A DNA stretch of 7,499 nt, taken from assembly GCA_051004815.1 (NCBI GenBank), contig JBPCJY010000049.1, positions 1 to 7,499 on the forward strand. The letters are read 5' to 3'. Of this stretch, positions 4,487 through 7,499 are shown piece after piece. How positions within the stretch are numbered: position 1 is the first letter of the stretch; each line of letters starts with the position of its first letter. Both the position numbers and the translations under genes were made by a program. This DNA comes from JBBQXY01 sp051004815. GTDB taxonomy: Bacteria; Chloroflexota; Ktedonobacteria; Ktedonobacterales; Ktedonobacteraceae. The notes under the pieces were generated by a model. The model saw nothing but the letters and a program-made list of their open reading frames with translations. It made no database searches and was not told where the DNA came from.

Positions 4487-5833
4487 ATGCTCGCTATCGC
4501 CATCAATGCGCTCTATACCACGTTGCGAAGACGCGGCACGACGCGCCAGCTTGCCGGTGCCATCGTGACCTGCGTCGTCTCCGCGCTGCTGCTATTGCCT
4601 GCCATCGTCTGGTATAATCTGCGCTTCACTGTTGAGCAAGGTAGCCTGCCTGCCGCGGAGGTAGAAGTTGCGTTGGTTTACGTGGCCCTCTTCGGTTGGT
4701 TTTTGCCGTTGGGCGTTACCATAGTCTATTGCCTTTTTACGTTGCCGCGCACCTCCACTTCCTCTATGCAGATACCTCGTCCCAAACGCACAACCCGTGT
4801 CAATGCGACCACCGCACTGCATCCGCCACGGCACCAACAGGGCACTCCTGCTCCCTACGTCTATCGTGAAGATACCCCCTGGGGCTGGCTCGAACATCGC
4901 AATGGCAATTTTCAAGGGCAGAAGCTGGCCCTCAAGCGCAGTATTATCACTATTGGGCGCGGTGAAGAAAACGATATCTGGTTGGATGATGATATGGCCT
5001 CGCGCAATCACGCTGAATTAGCCTGGGACAAGGGATGTGTCTATATCACCGATTGTGATAGCCTGAATGGCGTTTTGCTTAACGGCAAGCGTATCCGAGG
5101 TACGGAGATCGTTGGGCCGGGCGCATTACTCGAGATCGGCTCACATCGCCTGCTCTTTGCGCTGGCAGAATCCCCCGGCACGCCAGGCGAACAAGATGAC
5201 CCTTTGTCGCGCCACATCTGGCACTCCGCCGAAGCCCTGCAAACTCCCAGTGAGAAGTTGGAGAAGTTGCCAATGACACAACCGATGTCCGATGGACTCT
5301 TTGTCGGCACTGTGTACAACCAGGAACAGCGGCAACTTCCCACCACGTTACCAGGCGATACTCCCCGCGATCTTGAAGCGCAAGATACAGCAGAAATTGA
5401 CCAGATAGCTTCGCCTCCTCGGCCCACGGATGTCCCCATGTTATTTGTTATTCGCGATGGGGAGACAGTCGGACAGAGCTTCGTACTGGATCGCGCCATG
5501 CTTACGATTGGTCGCGGCTCTGAATGCAATGTCGTCATCAACGATGTCTCTATCTCGCGCCGCCACGCGCAAGTGTTGCGCCAGGCCAATGGCAATTACG
5601 TGCAAGACCTGGGCAGTCGCAACGGCACGAAGGTCAATGGTGAACCACTGCACGCGCCCCATCTACTGCAAGCAGGAGACATCGTCTGCGTAGGGAGTAT
5701 TCGCCTGGAATATAAACCGTTGTCGTCAGACCCTGATACGCCCATGCCGCAATCCATCATCCCGGCCTCTGTTGTACATCCCATGAATAGTGGCCCCATA
5801 CCGCTGCGCCTGCCCAGCAAGCCGAAAAATTAG
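4487..5833 (+). CDS. Membrane-anchored protein with two FHA domains
   Basis: From the first ATG the product has 448 residues. Membrane helices lie at about 22-43 (LAGAIVTCVVSALLLLPAIVWY) and 61-85 (VALVYVALFGWFLPLGVTIVYC), with part of a further helix at the very start. A basic Pro/Thr-rich linker (87-125) leads to FHA domain 1 (about 130-225): TIGRGEENDIWL with Gly157-Arg158, SRNHAEL, DSLNGVLLNGKRI. A variable acidic linker (225-317) leads to FHA domain 2 (about 318-415): TIGRGSECNVVI with Gly342-Arg343, SRRHAQV, DLGSRNGTKVNGE. Both keep the GR, SR-x-H and NG residues that bind phosphothreonine peptides. By the positive-inside rule the FHA domains face the cytoplasm. Partners are presumably targets of Hanks-type Ser/Thr kinases, none of which is in this window. 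The gene shares a transcript with the transglutaminase-like gene. The ATG at 4487 lacks a ribosome site and the true start may lie near 4418-4421. It converges on the next gene with 4 bp between stops. Confidence 0.88.
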   Translation: MLAIAINALYTTLRRRGTTRQLAGAIVTCVVSALLLLPAIVWYNLRFTVEQGSLPAAEVEVALVYVALFGWFLPLGVTIVYCLFTLPRTSTSSMQIPRPKRTTRVNATTALHPPRHQQGTPAPYVYREDTPWGWLEHRNGNFQGQKLALKRSIITIGRGEENDIWLDDDMASRNHAELAWDKGCVYITDCDSLNGVLLNGKRIRGTEIVGPGALLEIGSHRLLFALAESPGTPGEQDDPLSRHIWHSAEALQTPSEKLEKLPMTQPMSDGLFVGTVYNQEQRQLPTTLPGDTPRDLEAQDTAEIDQIASPPRPTDVPMLFVIRDGETVGQSFVLDRAMLTIGRGSECNVVINDVSISRRHAQVLRQANGNYVQDLGSRNGTKVNGEPLHAPHLLQAGDIVCVGSIRLEYKPLSSDPDTPMPQSIIPASVVHPMNSGPIPLRLPSKPKN

Positions 5834-5837
5834 AGCC

Positions 5838-6602
5838 TTACCATTCCACCGAGGCGTTAGAAAGAGGACGCCGTGCCAGAATAGGTCTGCCGTGACCGGG
5901 ATAGAGGTAATAAACTTCCAGGCTACGTAACACACGCAGCGTATCTTCTAACTTGCGCCGATCGGTTGCGCCGCGCACGAGAGGTGCGCCCCCTTCAACT
6001 GTAATCACTGTATCGCCACACAACAGTTCATAAGTAAAAGGATTATACAGGCAGAGACTTTCAGGGGTATGGCCTGGACTGGCAATCACGCGCCAATCGA
6101 GATGCTGTGGGAGTCCAGCCACATCGTCAAGCCAGGTATCGACCATGCGCACCTGGTTAGCGTAATTGGGTGGAAACAGGTCCAGGTGATGCAGAACACC
6201 GGGCAGTGCTGACTGGTTCTGCACCTGCTCAGCCAGGTGAGTGATGCCTGGCAGAGACTTGTTGCTTTGCCCGCCCGGCTGACCTAACTGTCTGGCCATG
6301 GCTGAGGCAGCGACAGGAACATTACACCGCTTACGCAGAGCTTCTACACCAGCAGTATGATCCGCGTGGAGATGCGTCAACACAATAAGGTCAATCTCGG
6401 CGGCGTTTCTATGGAGATAACATTCCATATATTCCAGCAATAGACGCACATTGAGTTCCGAGGCTGGATCAACAATAACGATGCGTTGGTCATTGATCAA
6501 GTAGGTATTCGCCAGGGAAAAACGGTCGGTAATCGTATGAACCTGCCGCGACTGTTGCACAACGTGGGGAGCAGGTTGTGTGTTTCCTAACGTAGCGTCC
6601 AA
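5838..6602 (-). CDS. Metallo-beta-lactamase-fold hydrolase
   Basis: The 254-residue protein carries the full MBL zinc-ligand set: HLHADHTAG (His77, His79, Asp81, His82), SPGHTPES (His178), LLCGDTVI (Asp197) and YPGHGRPI (His237). An N-terminal NTYLINDQRIVIVDPAS strand-turn (32-48) is typical of the glyoxalase-II / hydroxyacylglutathione-hydrolase-like branch. This set predicts a two-metal hydrolase, possibly a thioesterase or lactonase. The substrate is not evident, and a true antibiotic-resistance lactamase is unlikely from the motif spacing. An insertion at about 104-165 between the metal motifs may shape the substrate pocket. Translation is taken from TTG at 6602 because GGGAGG lies 5 nt upstream. 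No in-frame ATG lies near the N-terminus. A weak extended -10 (TGATACCAT on the minus strand, 6644-6636) could drive it. Its stop at 5838-5840 lies 4 bp from the opposing FHA stop, with no terminator between them. Confidence 0.88.
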   Translation of the reverse strand: MDATLGNTQPAPHVVQQSRQVHTITDRFSLANTYLINDQRIVIVDPASELNVRLLLEYMECYLHRNAAEIDLIVLTHLHADHTAGVEALRKRCNVPVAASAMARQLGQPGGQSNKSLPGITHLAEQVQNQSALPGVLHHLDLFPPNYANQVRMVDTWLDDVAGLPQHLDWRVIASPGHTPESLCLYNPFTYELLCGDTVITVEGGAPLVRGATDRRKLEDTLRVLRSLEVYYLYPGHGRPILARRPLSNASVEW

Positions 6603-6791
6603 AGCGACCTCCCGCTGATACGAACATCTCTCCCTATGGTATCACCAAAGGTCAAGGTAATGCTTTTCACCGATCTCTCTGTACAATCTCGTTGGGAAAA
6701 ATATGCAATTATGCATTTGATATGGTACAATTGATATGTGGTTTAGGGCATAGAAATCCCGCAAAGGTATGTAATTATCCAGGCCCAGGTC
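6603..6791. other. Divergent intergenic region: AT-rich stretch with short direct repeats
   Basis: This is the first half of the 352-bp gap between the MBL gene and the zinc-finger gene. The segment 6698-6739 is strikingly AT-rich. TTGATATG occurs at 6717-6724 and 6731-6738 (14-bp period), ATGCA at 6703-6707 and 6711-6715, and GTACAAT at 6681-6687 and 6725-6731. TACAAT at 6726-6731 is a possible -10 for the zinc-finger gene, but no good -35 pairs with it. Promoters for both genes presumably lie here. I see no coding frame worth calling. Confidence 0.4.
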
Positions 6792-6926
6792 TCGTTCCGC
6801 CATCCGGTTTCCAGGAAGTGACTACCTGATAACCACCGTCAGTTATATTCCACTGTTAGTGGCTTTAACAGGCTATATACTGCCCGCTCCCGTCGTATCT
6901 ACCATCGCAAGTTGTAGGCGGAACGA
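6792..6926 (+). promoter_or_regulatory. Possible structured leader RNA of the zinc-finger gene
   Basis: TCGTTCCGCC (6792-6801) and GGCGGAACGA (6917-6926) are perfect reverse complements and could close a 135-nt domain. Inside, GGTT and CAGG (6806-6809, 6812-6815) pair with CCTG and AACC (6825-6828, 6831-6834) around a 9-base loop. CAGTTATAT (6840-6848) pairs with ATATACTG (6875-6882) with one bulged base, and encloses the small hairpin CCACT/AGTGG (6850-6862). The closing stem is followed by ATTTTT and then the ribosome site GAAGGGG (6937-6943). The fold was drawn by eye, no known riboswitch class is recognised, and chance pairing is possible. Confidence 0.35.
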
Positions 6927-6954
6927 ACATTTTTAAGAAGGGGAAACATCACCC

Positions 6955-7431
6955 ATGATGTCCAATGAGGGATACCACGACCGTATCCTCACCTGTCGTG
7001 ACTGTGGTCAAGACTTCACTTTTAGTGCTGGCGAACAAGAGTTTTATGCCAGCCGCGGACTAACTAACCTCCCTGGCCGTTGCTCTACCTGTCGTGCTGC
7101 ACGCCGCAGCGGGCAATCCTCATCTGCACCACGTTTTCGTAGTAATACTAGTAGTACTGAACATTATGAGACCACCTGTGCGACCTGTGGACGTCCTACC
7201 TCCGTACCATTTATTCCTCGTGAAGACCGTCCCGTGTATTGTACTGAATGCTTCCAGGCTCAACGAGCAGCCCGTGGCCCGCGCCGCGACAACTATAGCA
7301 GCAGTAGCTATGGCACTAGCGGCGGTTACGGCAGTAGCGGAAACAGTTATGGCAATGGTGGTGGTTATGGCGATAGTCGCAGTGGGCGCGACCGCCGTGA
7401 TCGACGTGATAACCGCGACAATCGCTGGTAA
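6955..7431 (+). CDS. Double zinc-finger protein with Gly/Tyr/Ser- and Arg/Asp-rich disordered tail
   Basis: The 158-residue product has two four-cysteine fingers. The first is of the zf-trcl 'probable zinc-ribbon' type: LTCRDCGQDFTFSAGEQEFY with Cys14 and Cys17, then GRCSTCRAAR with Cys43 and Cys46. The second is the CxxC-x17-CxxC type: TTCATCGRPTSVPF (Cys75, Cys78) and VYCTECF (Cys96, Cys99). After residue 105 the chain is low-complexity: a Tyr/Ser/Gly/Asn segment (SSSSYGTSGGYGSSGNSYGN, 115-134) and a charged RDRRDRRDNRDNRW end. Such tails resemble those of RNA-binding proteins. RNA or ribonucleoprotein binding is an inference, with no family function established. GAAGGGG lies 11 nt before the ATG at 6955; a second ATG follows at once. 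Tandem stops TAA-TAG end it. An unusually long leader with possible RNA structure precedes it, suggesting post-transcriptional control. Confidence 0.85.
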   Translation: MMSNEGYHDRILTCRDCGQDFTFSAGEQEFYASRGLTNLPGRCSTCRAARRSGQSSSAPRFRSNTSSTEHYETTCATCGRPTSVPFIPREDRPVYCTECFQAQRAARGPRRDNYSSSSYGTSGGYGSSGNSYGNGGGYGDSRSGRDRRDRRDNRDNRW

Positions 7432-7466
7432 TAGTGAATGATTGCCAGGGCGAACGCAAAAGGCGC

Positions 7467-7499
7467 ACCCACCCCCCCCCCACGCCCCCTCCCCACGGG
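7467..7499. repeat. C-rich low-complexity end with C10 run
   Basis: The last 33 bases are almost all C with a homopolymer of ten Cs (7472-7481) and further C5 and C4 runs. Nothing else in the window is so skewed. With the odd window length this suggests a contig edge, where sequence quality is poor. No terminator for the zinc-finger gene is recognisable between its stop and here. Confidence 0.6.

Noticed and set aside
5041..5595. Minus-strand 184-codon frame opposite the FHA gene.
   Set aside because: It mirrors the FHA domains, whose GR, SRxH and NG motifs are clear on the plus strand. The product resembles no family I know.

Overview
This 7.5 kb window looks chromosomal and bacterial, of middling GC. 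Nothing names the species outright. The gene mix recalls soil Chloroflexota, Ktedonobacteria in particular: a protein with a zf-trcl-type zinc ribbon followed by a CxxC-x17-CxxC finger, a membrane-anchored FHA protein, a short zinc-ribbon/coiled-coil protein and a transglutaminase-like exported protein. That placement is an inference from family knowledge. The last ~35 bases are C-rich with a C10 run, so the window probably ends at a contig edge.

Layout from left to right. The 3' end of a HicA-type toxin gene runs off the left edge (+). A VOC/glyoxalase-fold gene follows (+) and converges on a zinc-ribbon/coiled-coil gene (-) across an 18-bp perfect inverted repeat. Next comes an MFS_3-type exporter (-), separated from the zinc-ribbon gene by an intrinsic terminator that has a TGCTATAAT promoter element folded into it. 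Upstream of the exporter are an operator-like pair of direct repeats and a 27-bp perfect inverted repeat, then a small two-helix PLDc_N-type membrane protein (-). On the other strand, C-rich 10-bp tandem repeats and an extended -10 promoter precede a two-gene unit (+): an exported transglutaminase-like protein and a membrane protein with two FHA domains. The FHA gene converges on a metallo-beta-lactamase-fold hydrolase (-) with only 4 bp between the stop codons. A 352-bp divergent intergenic region follows, holding AT-rich repeats and a possible structured leader RNA. The last gene (+) encodes a double zinc-finger protein with a Gly/Tyr/Ser-rich and Arg/Asp-rich tail.

Most genes look like independent units. 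The one convincing pair is the transglutaminase-like gene and the FHA gene: same strand, tight spacing and both linked to the membrane, which suggests an envelope function read out by phosphothreonine recognition in the cytoplasm. The FHA gene has a strong Shine-Dalgarno sequence and a complete first membrane helix upstream of its first ATG, but no standard start codon there.

I see no CRISPR array, transposase, tRNA or rRNA. The most unusual material is regulatory: a promoter nested in a terminator, long perfect stem-loops without U-tracts, 10-bp tandem repeats next to a promoter, the possible leader RNA, and the missing FHA start codon.
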